Assembly: GCA_001970955.1 (NCBI GenBank)
Contig: MPUH01000007.1
Span: forward strand, 1-64,000
Direction: 5' to 3'
Length of the DNA stretch: 64,000 bases
Source of the DNA: Stentor coeruleus
Lineage: Eukaryota; Ciliophora; Heterotrichea; Heterotrichida; Stentoridae
A program made the translations under genes and the position numbers. The notes beneath the pieces were generated by a model. It worked only from the letters and a program-made list of their open reading frames with translations, was not told the origin of the DNA and searched no databases. This document shows, one piece after another, positions 52,393 through 63,105 of this stretch (the first letter of the stretch is position 1; the number at the start of each line of letters is the position of its first letter).

Positions 52393-54720
52393 TTACAAAA
52401 AATAAAGGCATCTAGTAGTACCCCAATGTGTATGTGGAATAGGTGGGCCACTATTATTAGCTCTTTCTCCATACTGATACGCTAATTTATGTGCATATTG
52501 ACAAGGTGCTGGAACTCTAATAGACCCACTCCAATTATAATAAGAATAGCACATCCTATAAGCAAGTTGTTGAACTTCATCACATCTAATTCCAGTATCA
52601 TCATAAATCACATGAAAATGTGTAGGTGTCATAGCACCTTGTGTAGCTTTAGCAGGCATAACATAAAAATCATAACCATTTTTCTCAACAACTGCTCTAT
52701 CAACAATAGTCCCAAGAGGTGGGTTATTAACTTTCCCTCCTTGATTTGCATAAAACCTAGCATTGATTCTTTTATTTACTACAAGGAATATAAGCTTTGG
52801 ATCTTCAGGAAGTTTACCATCACCTCTAAGCTTTGAAAATGCTTGTTTGATTTGAGGAATTTCTCCTTCAAGTACTGCTGACCTTTGACTATCTGAAACT
52901 CCATCTCGGAAAATTACTATTCTTGCAGGTGGTCTTCCATTTTCTATAGCAAATTGTGTTATAGCTTGAACCATACATTCACTAAGTTGTGAGCAGATTT
53001 CTTCACTTGGGGCATTAACTTTAGGTAATGAAACATATTTTGCAAAATTTTTATCTGTTGTTGCACAAAATCCTAAAACACTATGACTTCCTGCTTTGTG
53101 GAATACGTCTATACCAACTGCCATTGTTGGGGCATCTGAGAATGGAAGGTTTTGAAGTGCCCAAGGGACTCCACCGATTTTTGCATTGATTTGCATGATA
53201 ACTTTATTGACAACAGAACGTAAGCCTTTGTCTTTTTTTAATGTTGCATTGAGGATGCATTGTGAAGGAACAGGGAGAGAGGAGAAAATCATCCTTTTAA
53301 GATCATCGTATAGACGAGATTTACCTCGGGATCCAGGAAGTATACAAACAATCATTTTTATTGATGGGTTTAAATTAGACCTAAGGATTTGTTCCCAGTC
53401 ATTCCAACGATCAGATTTTACCCCAAAAAGTACAGGTTTTTGGCATTGTACTTTATAAGTGGAAATGACTTGATTCAGTGTTGTCATAAACGACGATTCC
53501 ACAAGTTTTCTATCATTTTCACAAAAGAACACTCCCCATTTATCAAGATTCGGCTGTGAATACATAGTGTTCTGTATATCCCTATCAAAACTCCCAGTCT
53601 GGTCATTGATTTTAAAATTCGCATTACCCCCCATCATAATACTCCCAGCAGCAATTACCCTACCAGTTAACGTAACAGGCTGAATCGAAATATCAGCTTT
53701 CCAATTAACAACTTCAATATTAGCTTTTTCATTACTTTTAATAGCTTTAATCAACCCAGCAGATTCTTCAAGTCTCATATGAGGTTCCTTTTTAGTAGCT
53801 TGAGCCATATCCTTCATAATATTAAAATCAGCACGAATTTCATCAGTAAGCCCAGTCATAACACAAAACTCAGGAACCAATAAAGCTTCAATTTGCTTTG
53901 TTTTACATCTTAATAAAGGCTGATCATCATGTACAATATTCTTCCCCCATTTAGACCCATAATAAGCTTTAAAACTACTTTGTTGACCATTTTTATCAGC
54001 AAAAGTGCTATTAGGACTCATATCCCAATCAATATCATCAACTTTGTAATTTTTTTTATTATAAAGTGTAAGGATAATAGCCCCGATAAAGTATTTCGCC
54101 ACAGCATTTCTGAAATCTGAAGGATTTTTACTACGTATTTCAGCGATTTGATCATAAACTGTTATAGTTCTTAGGCATCTATGGGAAATGTCAATGTTGA
54201 TAAGACAACCATTTTCGTATGTCCCAACAGAACTTGCATACCCTGGCCATATTGCAAGTTTGTGTTGTGGGAGCTCAACAGGTCGATCTGGGTTGAAGAA
54301 TTTTCTCCCAATCATGACTAGATTCAGTCTGCCTTGGACGCTATTGAAAAACTTGTTATAAAAAGCTTTGATTTCAAGGTCACTTTCTACAGGCCCAGTT
54401 GGAGTGACTGTGATTGTGTAGTCTGTGTTATCAAAATTACTAATTAGAGTCACTTGTGTTGATGTTTGAGCACTATATAAAGCTGTTGTAGCAAAGACGT
54501 ATTTACCAATATGTTCAATTAGTTGGCCTTTAACTTTGTTTAGAACTCTTTCTCGCTGTTTACCTAAGCTGTCAGCTATCGCAGGTTCGAAATTCACAGC
54601 ATATTTTTGAATTTTGTCGCCACCTGTTGAAAGTTGGAATGAGAAAAAATTTGCGCTGATTGGAATACCCTGGCCACTTTCACAGTAACCAGGTCTCCTT
54701 GCTAACTGAAGACTTTGCAT
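52393..54720 (-). CDS. PIWI: Piwi-clade Argonaute
   Basis: A 775-aa small-RNA effector. A PAZ region lies at about 180-290, then MID (about 390-520, with KWGVFF, KMIVCILPG and KRMIFSSLPVPSQC), then the PIWI RNase-H-like domain (about 530-760). The likely catalytic set is Asp538 (VGIDVFHKAG), Glu574 (EEICSQL), Asp606 (FRDGVSD) and His701 (PTHFHVIYDD), so slicer activity looks intact. MYSQPNLDKWG, and the C-terminus YYNWSGSIRVPAPCQYAHKLAYQYGE ending CLYFL, are typical of Piwi rather than Ago proteins. In other ciliates such proteins carry scanRNAs or piRNA-like RNAs guiding DNA elimination or silencing. The exact role here is not shown by sequence. Confidence 0.95.
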   Translation of the reverse strand: MQSLQLARRPGYCESGQGIPISANFFSFQLSTGGDKIQKYAVNFEPAIADSLGKQRERVLNKVKGQLIEHIGKYVFATTALYSAQTSTQVTLISNFDNTDYTITVTPTGPVESDLEIKAFYNKFFNSVQGRLNLVMIGRKFFNPDRPVELPQHKLAIWPGYASSVGTYENGCLINIDISHRCLRTITVYDQIAEIRSKNPSDFRNAVAKYFIGAIILTLYNKKNYKVDDIDWDMSPNSTFADKNGQQSSFKAYYGSKWGKNIVHDDQPLLRCKTKQIEALLVPEFCVMTGLTDEIRADFNIMKDMAQATKKEPHMRLEESAGLIKAIKSNEKANIEVVNWKADISIQPVTLTGRVIAAGSIMMGGNANFKINDQTGSFDRDIQNTMYSQPNLDKWGVFFCENDRKLVESSFMTTLNQVISTYKVQCQKPVLFGVKSDRWNDWEQILRSNLNPSIKMIVCILPGSRGKSRLYDDLKRMIFSSLPVPSQCILNATLKKDKGLRSVVNKVIMQINAKIGGVPWALQNLPFSDAPTMAVGIDVFHKAGSHSVLGFCATTDKNFAKYVSLPKVNAPSEEICSQLSECMVQAITQFAIENGRPPARIVIFRDGVSDSQRSAVLEGEIPQIKQAFSKLRGDGKLPEDPKLIFLVVNKRINARFYANQGGKVNNPPLGTIVDRAVVEKNGYDFYVMPAKATQGAMTPTHFHVIYDDTGIRCDEVQQLAYRMCYSYYNWSGSIRVPAPCQYAHKLAYQYGERANNSGPPIPHTHWGTTRCLYFL

Positions 54721-55289
54721 TTATAAAAGATTTTGCTTAGGGGTATTTATTGACTTGGGGCACCCTTCTAAAATACCATGATTATCTATTGGCATTATGG
54801 GGGTTTTTTATATATAATAATATGATGGGGTTTTTTTAATCATGTTTTTGATAAAGGAAAAGGATATTGTTTTAATAAGATGATAGGTTTTTAGATGATA
54901 GTTATGGGTATTGAATTTATTATTGCAATGTAGTTGGGTTATATATATATAAGCGATATATTATAAGGGGATTTATGAGTTTTTTAATTCATCAAATGAT
55001 ATAGGTAGAATCAGATATTTAAAACATAGTTTTATGTATTTCTATAACAAAAATCAAATATATTAATGCGAAGACTCGAAATATGATCAAATAGCAGTAA
55101 ATAATATTACAATTTAATTTCAAGGAAGATATTTTATGAACAATTTATATACTTGTTTTTGTGAAAGTTATTCATATTGCAAAAGAGATTCTACGGCTCC
55201 TTTAAAACTCAATAGCAAGCAATACTTTTTTACTTATAAAAATAATCATAAAAAACTAATAATTATACACTAACAAATAAACCTTATTT
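54721..55289. other. 5' flank of Piwi and AT-rich spacer
   Basis: The first 250 nt are G-rich and C-poor on the plus strand (the Piwi 5' side). A 45-codon plus frame at 55136-55273 (MNNLYTCFCESYSYCKRD) is too short to support. Nothing else seen. Confidence 0.45.
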
Positions 55290-55800
55290 ATACATCATAA
55301 TCCATTTCATAAATTTTATCATCTTTCCATATTCCTTACTTCTGTTGTGTATTTTAATCAATAATCATCCTTTTCTCTTCCATTTTTCCAGTTTCCTCTA
55401 TTCTTTTTCCCATCACCCCAATTATAAATCCCTTATCCTTCTTTTTTATCATTTAAATATTGCCCTTCATATTTTCTCCCATCTTTCCATATATAAATCT
55501 TAAACATACACATTTTTTATTTAGTCATTGTCTATAATAATTCCTCCCATCAGTCCAAGTGTATTTTCCTAAACCAGATATTTTATTTTCAACCCAATAG
55601 CATATATAACTTTTTCTATGATTCCAAATATAACACAAAAACCATGTTTTCTCCTGTTTTTATAAAAAACACTATCATCAGGACATATCTCATGTCAAAA
55701 AGGATTTTAGGACTTTTGCAAGTTATCTTCAAGAGATTTTTGCTTTTTTCGACCTTTAAACAGATGAATTTTCCCGTTCTTTATGTTTACAGTTACATAT
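55290..55800 (-). pseudogene. Decayed MORN-repeat gene (host gene remnant)
   Basis: Read on the minus strand, several consecutive stretches match the MORN repeat pattern (YxGxWxxGxxxGxGxxxWxdG). They include VFYKNRRKHGF (about 55685-55640), YIWNHRKSYICYWVENKISGLGKYTWTDGRNYY (about 55635-55535), YGKMG/GRKYEGQYLNDKKEG (about 55495-55435), IYNWGDGKKNRGNWKNGREK (about 55430-55370) and GIWKDDKIYE (about 55345-55310). They follow one another in order but in shifting frames and with several stops, and no start is evident. I read it as a gene that has lost function. MORN proteins usually bind membranes or phosphoinositides and are abundant in ciliates. Confidence 0.7.
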
Positions 55801-55948
55801 TTTACAATAAAATATAAAATAATTTTATCAATCCAGCCGATATTTCTAGCAAATTTACTATTTCCATATTATAAAACTACTAATCCCCAATCATTCTTGA
55901 GAACTTTTATTAAAGCATTTTCCTAAGTATGAAAATAATTTTACTAAT

Positions 55949-58900
55949 ATGAACACCAGCACTGAAGCTCTGAAAATTCAAAAATACAATCGGGTATTTC
56001 TGCCAAGTTCATACCTATCAAAATTTATCAAAAAACTATACAAGACCTTAATGAATTTCCTACAAGAGCCAGGTTTAAACCATGATGATTCAAAAATTCT
56101 CTTAGCTTGGCAAGTTTTCTTACACCTGATATTTTACTTACAATATACAAGTTTATATTGGAAACAAGGAATAAAGTATTCTGGCTGGTCTAATTACGAT
56201 TCTTTCTGGGAAGTATTGAGCTATTCCCGTCTCGATACAATATTTTATATACTTCGTATTGAATTGCAAGCATATTACACGTTCACAGCAATTGTTTATT
56301 TCAACTTATTGATTTTTATCCTTACAGTTATCGCTTCATCACGTAAAAAATCTATACCAAAAATCCTAAAATGGCTTTTCCAAAAAGTTCTTTTTGTCCA
56401 AAACACCTTCTTGTTTATCCCAATTCTCACATTTTTTTCAGCCATTACTGCTAAAATAGTCAACTTACCCTCAATATACCCAAATACATCATTAGAAAAC
56501 ATGAATTTATGGCATTTGGCCAACTGTATTATTTGTTTACTATTACATATATCAACATCTTTTATATATGAAATTATGAATTTTGAAGTTCGACATTGTT
56601 TTGCTATTGTTGACTGTAAAGCTAAATCTACTTGTATGATTGAATTTAAAAAAATGATATCAACTATTATCACTATAGAATTATACTGTTTTTTACCTGC
56701 TGAAAGATTAGAAATTTCTCATAGTCTTAATGTTATTGTTAGTATTTGGCTTTGTGTATTATATTGGATGTATTTACCTTATTATAACAAAATTATGAAT
56801 ACTATAGTTTTTACCACAACTGTTTGTGAAATGTTTACAGCTTTTTGTTTTGTTTTTGCATATGTTGTTGATAACTCAGGATTTTTAATGCTTTCTAATA
56901 TTATTATCATCCCTTCACTTATTGTTATGATGCCTTGGGTTATGGACTTTAGATATGAACTTATAAAGAAAATTGAACCAAAAGATTGTAGAAATGCTTT
57001 TCATTTAGAACTTCAGTTAAGAAAAAAATTAATTGATTGTGATGAAAGTGATGTTTTGGTTTTAGATATTTTTGCAGAATATTTGGTAGCACATAATGAT
57101 AATTTGGATTCAATAGCTCTTTGGGAATGTAGTCATTCTATTTATGCTTTACAGGATTGTAAGCTAGCTTTGATAAAATTAGGTAAAACATATAAAACTT
57201 CAAAATCGTTGACTACAGATTTTCAAGCTTATAAACTAAGACAGATATTAAAGAAAAATAAAATACAACCTGAGGATTTGGAGTTTTTTGATTATATGAA
57301 AAAAGTTGAGAGACTTAAACAGGAAGATCAAAACGCCACTGAAGACTGTGTGGTTTTAGCAGCGGAAATTGTTGCTGAAAACCCTAGTATGAAAAAAATT
57401 AATGAGCTTATGATTCGTGTGACTGACCAAATGAAGTATATAACTGAAAGCTATAATAGGCTTTGTAAAAAGTATCCTAAAAACTCAGAATGTGCTGTGT
57501 TACTAAAAAGTTTACTTGAAAACATATATGCTAATGAGAAAATCAACCCAAACAAAATTTATTGTTGTGATGGATGCTCGATTTCCTTTCAAGAACTAGT
57601 TTATTTTGATTTAACAAATGGTATTATAACAATCTCAGGAGATGAGTCTAATACCGGTATTATAACATATTGCAACGAACAATTCGGGTTTATAATAAAT
57701 GAACCTTCAACGCATATAGTCAATAATAACATTTCATCATATATTCCATACCCATATTCTCAAAATCATAACATGCACTTATTAAATTTCATTAGAAAAT
57801 GCAATTCAAGTATCTTAAAATTCCCTTATACGCTATATTTCCAAAACAAAAAAGGTTTTATAGTCGAATGTTATGTCAAAGTATCATGTTTAGCATTAGA
57901 TGGGCATATATTGTATTTTGTTTTAGCTCAAGGAATAGTTAATAACTATCAAAGAGCTTTGATTAACACAGAAGGGATTATTTTTTCTCATACTCGGTCA
58001 TTCCCTAAAATGTTGAATTGTAATACAATAAATTGTCAGAATTTAAATTTGAATACTATTATACCAAGTTTTAATATAAAAAATCATAATTATAAGGTAG
58101 CAGTTCCTATAAATTTTGGTGATAAGATTGTGTTTATAACTAAATTGTTACAAGAAATTGGTTCATCAAATATACTTAGTGTAGTTGTTGCTGATGATGA
58201 AGAAGAATTAAAAGTTGCTATAGAGAAAAGTACTACAGAAATCAGTTCACAAGTTAAGTTGAATGCAATAAATAAAGGACAAAGGGAGAAGAAATTTACG
58301 GTTTTAGGGCAGTTTGGAGAAAGAGTTGCAAGTGAAGAATCTAAAGCATCATTTTCAAATAGAAGTAAAAAATTCAACCTATCTGAAACAACTCTTAATA
58401 GCCCAAATCATTTTAATGAACTTTCTGCTTTAAAAACTAGCAAGGGTAATACTGAAATCCAATCATACTCGATATCAAGAGCAGTTTTAAATTCTTATAA
58501 ACTGATTTTACTTATGAAGTGGTTATTTTTTATTGTTGTATTTTATATTTAGGTATCTTTTTTTATTATATCAAATGCAATTACTACATATTTCATAGCG
58601 AGAGATATCAAAACTGACATAATCGAAATTTATGGTAAATTTTCTAATTTCGTCTATGATACTAGTATTAAAGTTGCTTATCTAAACTTAAACAGTACTT
58701 TTATAAACGAAGATTTAAAAGTTGAATTTACTGAGTTTTTAACAAATAATTCAGATATTGAGGAAACACTAAGGGAAAAACTTTTGGATTATAAACATTG
58801 TCGTGTTAGTAAATATTTACTAAATGATGAAGCTTTAGACTTATATTATATATCAAATTACACGGAAATTCGTCATGAAAATGTTTATGATTTTATTAAA

Positions 58901-59989
58901 ACTATCAAATCAGCTTTGAATTTGTATATAGAAAACCCTAAAAACAAAGAAAATTTAGAGTTTTTACTTAATACAACTATGATAACAGCCTTGCCACAGA
59001 TTGAAAAACATTTACATGATGTTATTGATTGTTCTAATATTGCTGTTGATACTTTAAATACAATAAATTATATAATTGTTGTGATTCAAGTATCATTGTT
59101 AGTTATATCTTTTTTACTTAAATTTAGTGAAGTGATTAAAATACTACAGAATTTCAATATGATTTGGACAATAATAGGACAAAATGTTTATAAATATTAT
59201 TATCAGATAAGAGATAAGTGTACTAATAGACTGGCGGAATTCTTGAATATAAAAGAAGAAGAATACTTCTATCTTTTTGATTTAACTGTTGTGAAAATAC
59301 CGAAATTTTCAATAACACTCAAGCAGATTTTTGGTCAAATGTGGATAGTCATTCTTTTTATTTCTGTATCTTTTATATACTTTCTTGTAGTATCGCAAAA
59401 ATTCTACATACAAATTGGTGAAGATATAAAAAATGCTAACAATTTCAATTATTTATTATATAAACATAAAGGATTTTTATCCCAAGTAGACTTTTGGACT
59501 ATTGCAGGACTTAGTAACTATACTTCAAAAGATTTACAAAAAGAACAGTTTTTAACACTATGGGAAAAGTTCTCTAAAAACATCAAAACAATTGAAAATG
59601 AAAACTTTTCTACTCATGTTTGTAGTGAGGTTTATTATAGTTTATACAAAGAAAATTCCCAAAACCTTATTAAAAATGGGGTTATCCACGAATCTGAAAT
59701 TGCATATTATGATAGTTTCTATATGTCTGAAAATTATGGTTTATTAGAAATTGATTTGTATAGAAGGAAAATGCAGGACTTAAGAAGTGTTGTAGAATCG
59801 AATATTGAAAATATTTCCGCATATGGGAAAAAAATAGCTATGGAGGAGATAAGGAAAATTATTGTCTGGAGTGTTCTTTATACATTTTTTGCATTTAGTA
59901 TGTTTTTTTTTGTATACCTACCGTTTTTGGATAGACAGAGGGTGTATTTCAGACATATAGAAATATTAGTTAAAATCTTTGTAAATTGA
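55949..59989 (+). CDS. Multi-pass membrane protein with PAS-like domain (two exons)
   Basis: Exons 55949-58537 and 58553-59989 give 1,341 aa. Residues 45-340 contain about eight hydrophobic helices. A cytoplasmic helical region (345-540) resembles the ciliate TmcB/PAS-receptor family (FHLELQLRKKLI, FFDYMKKVERLKQ). Residues 545-700 look PAS-like (ISGDESNTGIITYCNEQFGFIINEPSTHIVNNNISSYIPYPYSQNH). A second membrane part starts at the intron (LLMKWLFFIVVSFFIISNAITTYF). An extracellular loop follows, then helices around residues 1030-1060, 1130-1155 and 1300-1325. The end is TGA 59987-59989. It is probably a sensory membrane receptor whose ligand and output are unknown. Confidence 0.8.
58538..58552 (+). 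other. 15-nt intron in PAS-receptor gene
   Basis: GTATTTTATATTTAG, phase 0, lying inside a transmembrane helix. Excision gives FFIVVSFFIISNAI and one continuous frame. Confidence 0.93.
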
Positions 59990-60255
59990 ATGCTGCTTTT
60001 TTGTATTAAATAACTGGTTTAAGCTGGGTTTATATAAAATCTTCATTATGATTATTGTAATATATAATATTAGCACTTTTTCCTTTATGCAATTATTTTT
60101 TTATAGTTAATTACTCAAATATTGAATCAAAGCAAAAAAAACTAACCTTAACAATAAATAAAATCGAGTCTTAACCGTTCACAATCCAAAAAACCAAATC
60201 ATTCTCTAAATATTTTAAGACCAGATTATGTTAATGATTTTATAAACTTTATCTA

Positions 60256-60651
60256 TTACTTAGCTCGTTCTATAGATGGCAAAGATAATTCAATACCAAT
60301 ATTTCTTTCTACTTCTTCTACTCGAGTACCTAAAAGGAGGATGTTTTGTTCAAGCTTCATTTTTTCTTGGTTTAAAGCTGTGATTTGTTGTTTTAAGAAA
60401 CTGATTTCGCTTTTCTCTTCACTGACTAAGCTTTTGAATTCCTTTTCCAGCTTTTCTACATCATCTAGTATGCGATTTGTTATGTCATTGTTAGCTTCTT
60501 GATTGTTGGTTTCTATGATCCGTGATTCATTACGGATTTGCTCATAGTCTTGTTTAGACTCATGCATCACACGAGATAAGATATCTAATTGTCTATGAAT
60601 ATGGACTATGAATTCTTTGATATCGGTTTGCCTATCACTGGGTGAGTCCAT
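60256..60651 (-). CDS. Small coiled-coil protein, 131 aa
   Basis: The protein runs from MDSPSDRQTDIKEFIVHIHRQLDILSRVMHESKQDYEQI to IELSLPSIERAK. Residues 20-115 are heptad-rich helix (DDVEKLEKEFKSLVSEEKSEISFLKQQITALNQEKMKLEQNILLLGTRVEEVERNI). No membrane segment or known domain. Size and shape suggest a small adaptor or complex subunit. I cannot name the family. The composition is far from random and the stop is TAA. Confidence 0.65.
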   Translation of the reverse strand: MDSPSDRQTDIKEFIVHIHRQLDILSRVMHESKQDYEQIRNESRIIETNNQEANNDITNRILDDVEKLEKEFKSLVSEEKSEISFLKQQITALNQEKMKLEQNILLLGTRVEEVERNIGIELSLPSIERAK

Positions 60652-61278
60652 TGTTATTGGATTATTATAAGAAAAAATAGAGAGAGAAGATAAGATGTAT
60701 GAAAAAACAGAAAATTAATCAAAGTATGGTTTTTAGTGAAAGGTTTGGGGTTAGTGTTGGAGAGATGGCTAGTTGAAATTGTTTTGGGTAAAATTTTTGA
60801 TTTTAGGTGATGAATGAGGATGAGGTTTATAAAAAGAGGAGGAGTGAGGATTTTAAGATTTTGTAAAGAATAAGTGATTGTGATTATTGAGAAACCAGTA
60901 GAAAAAATACCCATGCTGGTATTTGTTAAATTTTTGGTAATCAGAATTATGTGCTAAGTGAACTTAAGACCAATAGGCTTCCTGTTGCGTATAATATAAG
61001 AGATAGTTATAAACCTCAGAAAGTATATATTAATTTTGAATACCTATTATGATGATTAATAGCATATAAATGCTGTATAGATCAACAAAAATTTATTACT
61101 AAGCTAAATTTCTCATATAAAAAATCATAGAAATTCTTATATAAATATCCAATGCTCTTTTAAAACATATCTTATATCAAAAAATATATAAATATTTATC
61201 TTCTATCAAATACCTTGAAATTGTATAGAAAAAACATACCCTTAACCTATCATATTAATATTTTTATACTTTTATAAT
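60652..61278. promoter_or_regulatory. Divergent 5' region between the small coiled coil and the GAF gene
   Basis: 60652-60880 is purine/G-rich and C-poor, and 61080-61278 is C-over-G. This is the polarity expected for two diverging leaders. A minus-strand open stretch at 60654-60914 is only a by-product of the low stop frequency in C-rich sense. No discrete motif seen. Confidence 0.5.
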
Positions 61279-62826
61279 ATGCGGAGTACAGGAATAAGCC
61301 AAACAAAAAAAAGTGACATCGGTAAATCCTACGTGTTTTACGAGACACTGAAAACTAACCTTGTTCAATTTCCTCCCAAACCACTAACTCGTGGTACGAG
61401 AACACGTTCCCAAGACGTAAACACTCGCAAGTTAATGATTCAAATAAACGACTTAGAAACCCACAAGCGTATCTCCCAAGAAAAGCTCAAAATCTATGAA
61501 AACCAAATCGATGAACTTACAGATCATCTAACCAGAATTAACTCAATAAACAAACAACTTTTAAACTCAAAACTCACAGTAAACCCAGCAGATGTCGAAA
61601 TTATAGTCTCAGAACTTCAAAACTCAGACATCAGGTCTAAACTAGGTCAATACATAGTCGAAAACGATAAATACAAATCCGAAATGGAGTCCTTACGTAG
61701 CCAAATCGAAAAACTCCAAAAAGAAAACAAGCTCCTAGAAGACCAAAAAGTTGAAAATCTCAAAAGCGGCAACATAAATGAAACTTTATCAATGAAAAGT
61801 ATCGATGAAAGGCTTTCTACACCACGTATCAACATATCCCGTGGTCTTGACAAATATCGTTTTGGTGTTAAAAACCTCCAAATGCTCCATAAAGCTTTAT
61901 CCGATATGTCATCATCACCAAATTTTATATCTCTCCTCACATCTTTAGCTATTGGAATAAAAAGAACCCTTGATTGTGAACGTTGTTCAATCTTTCTTGT
62001 ATCAAATTTTATACAAAGACTTTACCTTGATATTAATGACCCTCAAAACCCAGTACAAAAAATCAACATAAATGGAACATGGATGATTACTCATAATGAT
62101 GTCAATATAAATAATGAACCTCCTGTTTTTACTCATTTAGATGAAGCTATAAATGGTATTAGGTCAGGACAAGATTTAGTTGAACCTGCAGTTCTAAATA
62201 AAGAAGTTGCGCTTATAGTCCAATGTCAACTTTCTTCTAAAGGTATGTTTGAACAAACTGATGAAGTTCAATTAAGAATTATACTTGAATTATGTATATC
62301 ATGTATAAAAAGTTTTATTGGGAGAAGAAGAGAAGATAGTTTACAAGATCAGTTATTAGAAGTTACAAATGTATGTGCAGCTTTAGCTAGAGCTAGGACT
62401 TATCATTATTTGGCTAGTACTGTAAATTCATTATTACCTGGGTTTTTTGATTTTGAAGCTGCTGAGCTTTTGTATATTGATGAAGAGACTTCTGAATTTT
62501 ATGGTATTTCACATAATCAAACTTTACAGAAATTCCCTTTGAAAATTGGGCTTACTGGAGAAGCTTATGCTAGTAGGTCTATGAAAATTTATGATAGTTT
62601 TTGTAAAAAAGAAGTTATTTGTGATATTGATAATTTCGCTGGGATTAGTGAGGTACATAATTTGATTATTGTTTGTTTACCTGGACCTAATAGGACAATA
62701 CTTGGGGTACTTCAGCTTTATAACAAAATTAATAATAACATTTCTCCTAAGGATATACAAATTGTTGGAGAAATGAGTATTTTGCTTGGAAGTGTGATTG
62801 CGATGCTGTCTCAGATTAATTCGTAA
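61279..62826 (+). CDS. Coiled-coil protein with two GAF domains, 515 aa
   Basis: Residues 40-170 form a coiled coil (LMIQINDLETHKRISQEKLKIYENQIDELTDHL; SEMESLRSQIEKLQKENKLLEDQ). Two GAF-type domains follow. GAF-a is about 200-350 (HKALSDMSSSPNFISLLTSLAIGIKRTLDCERCSIFLV). GAF-b is about 370-510 (YLASTVNSLLPGFFDFEAAELLYIDEETSEFY...LKIGLTGEAYASRSM...LIIVCLPGPNRTILGVLQLYNKIN). GAF domains often bind cyclic nucleotides or other small ligands, but the NKFDE motif of the PDE-type sites is not seen, so the ligand is open. No catalytic domain follows. The protein may be a regulatory or scaffold partner. Single frame, clear ATG and TAA. Confidence 0.82.
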   Translation: MRSTGISQTKKSDIGKSYVFYETLKTNLVQFPPKPLTRGTRTRSQDVNTRKLMIQINDLETHKRISQEKLKIYENQIDELTDHLTRINSINKQLLNSKLTVNPADVEIIVSELQNSDIRSKLGQYIVENDKYKSEMESLRSQIEKLQKENKLLEDQKVENLKSGNINETLSMKSIDERLSTPRINISRGLDKYRFGVKNLQMLHKALSDMSSSPNFISLLTSLAIGIKRTLDCERCSIFLVSNFIQRLYLDINDPQNPVQKININGTWMITHNDVNINNEPPVFTHLDEAINGIRSGQDLVEPAVLNKEVALIVQCQLSSKGMFEQTDEVQLRIILELCISCIKSFIGRRREDSLQDQLLEVTNVCAALARARTYHYLASTVNSLLPGFFDFEAAELLYIDEETSEFYGISHNQTLQKFPLKIGLTGEAYASRSMKIYDSFCKKEVICDIDNFAGISEVHNLIIVCLPGPNRTILGVLQLYNKINNNISPKDIQIVGEMSILLGSVIAMLSQINS

Positions 62827-63105
62827 AAAATAGTAAAATTATTAATTTTTTGAGAAGATTTTAAGGTTGGGTTTTAGAATATCCTGATAAATTTTAGTTG
62901 TTGAGGATTTTATATTTGGTATTTATTAAGAGAAATTATTTTTTGTAGTATGTGACTCTTATGATTATAGTTGTTGTTTTTTTTTTATAGGAATAATTTA
63001 AAGATCGTGTTTCCATAAAAAAAATTTCATGGAGCACAATTTCATATATAATATTTCTACCTCCAAAACTTAAATTAAATTTCTAAATTCGATCAGATTA
63101 ACTAA

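Noticed and set aside
55136-55273. 45-codon Cys-bearing plus frame (MNNLYTCFCESYSYCKRD...)
   Set aside because: Too short and without any family signal; probably chance.
59987-59989. Possibility that TGA codes for Trp as in Blepharisma
   Set aside because: No in-frame TGA occurs within any of the long conserved frames, conserved Trp residues are TGG, and several genes (10515, Arp2, PAS receptor) end naturally at TGA.
60654-60914. Open frame upstream of the small coiled-coil gene
   Set aside because: It lies in the G-depleted 5' region, where stops are rare for compositional reasons; low-complexity Leu/Ile/Ser/Thr/Pro product.
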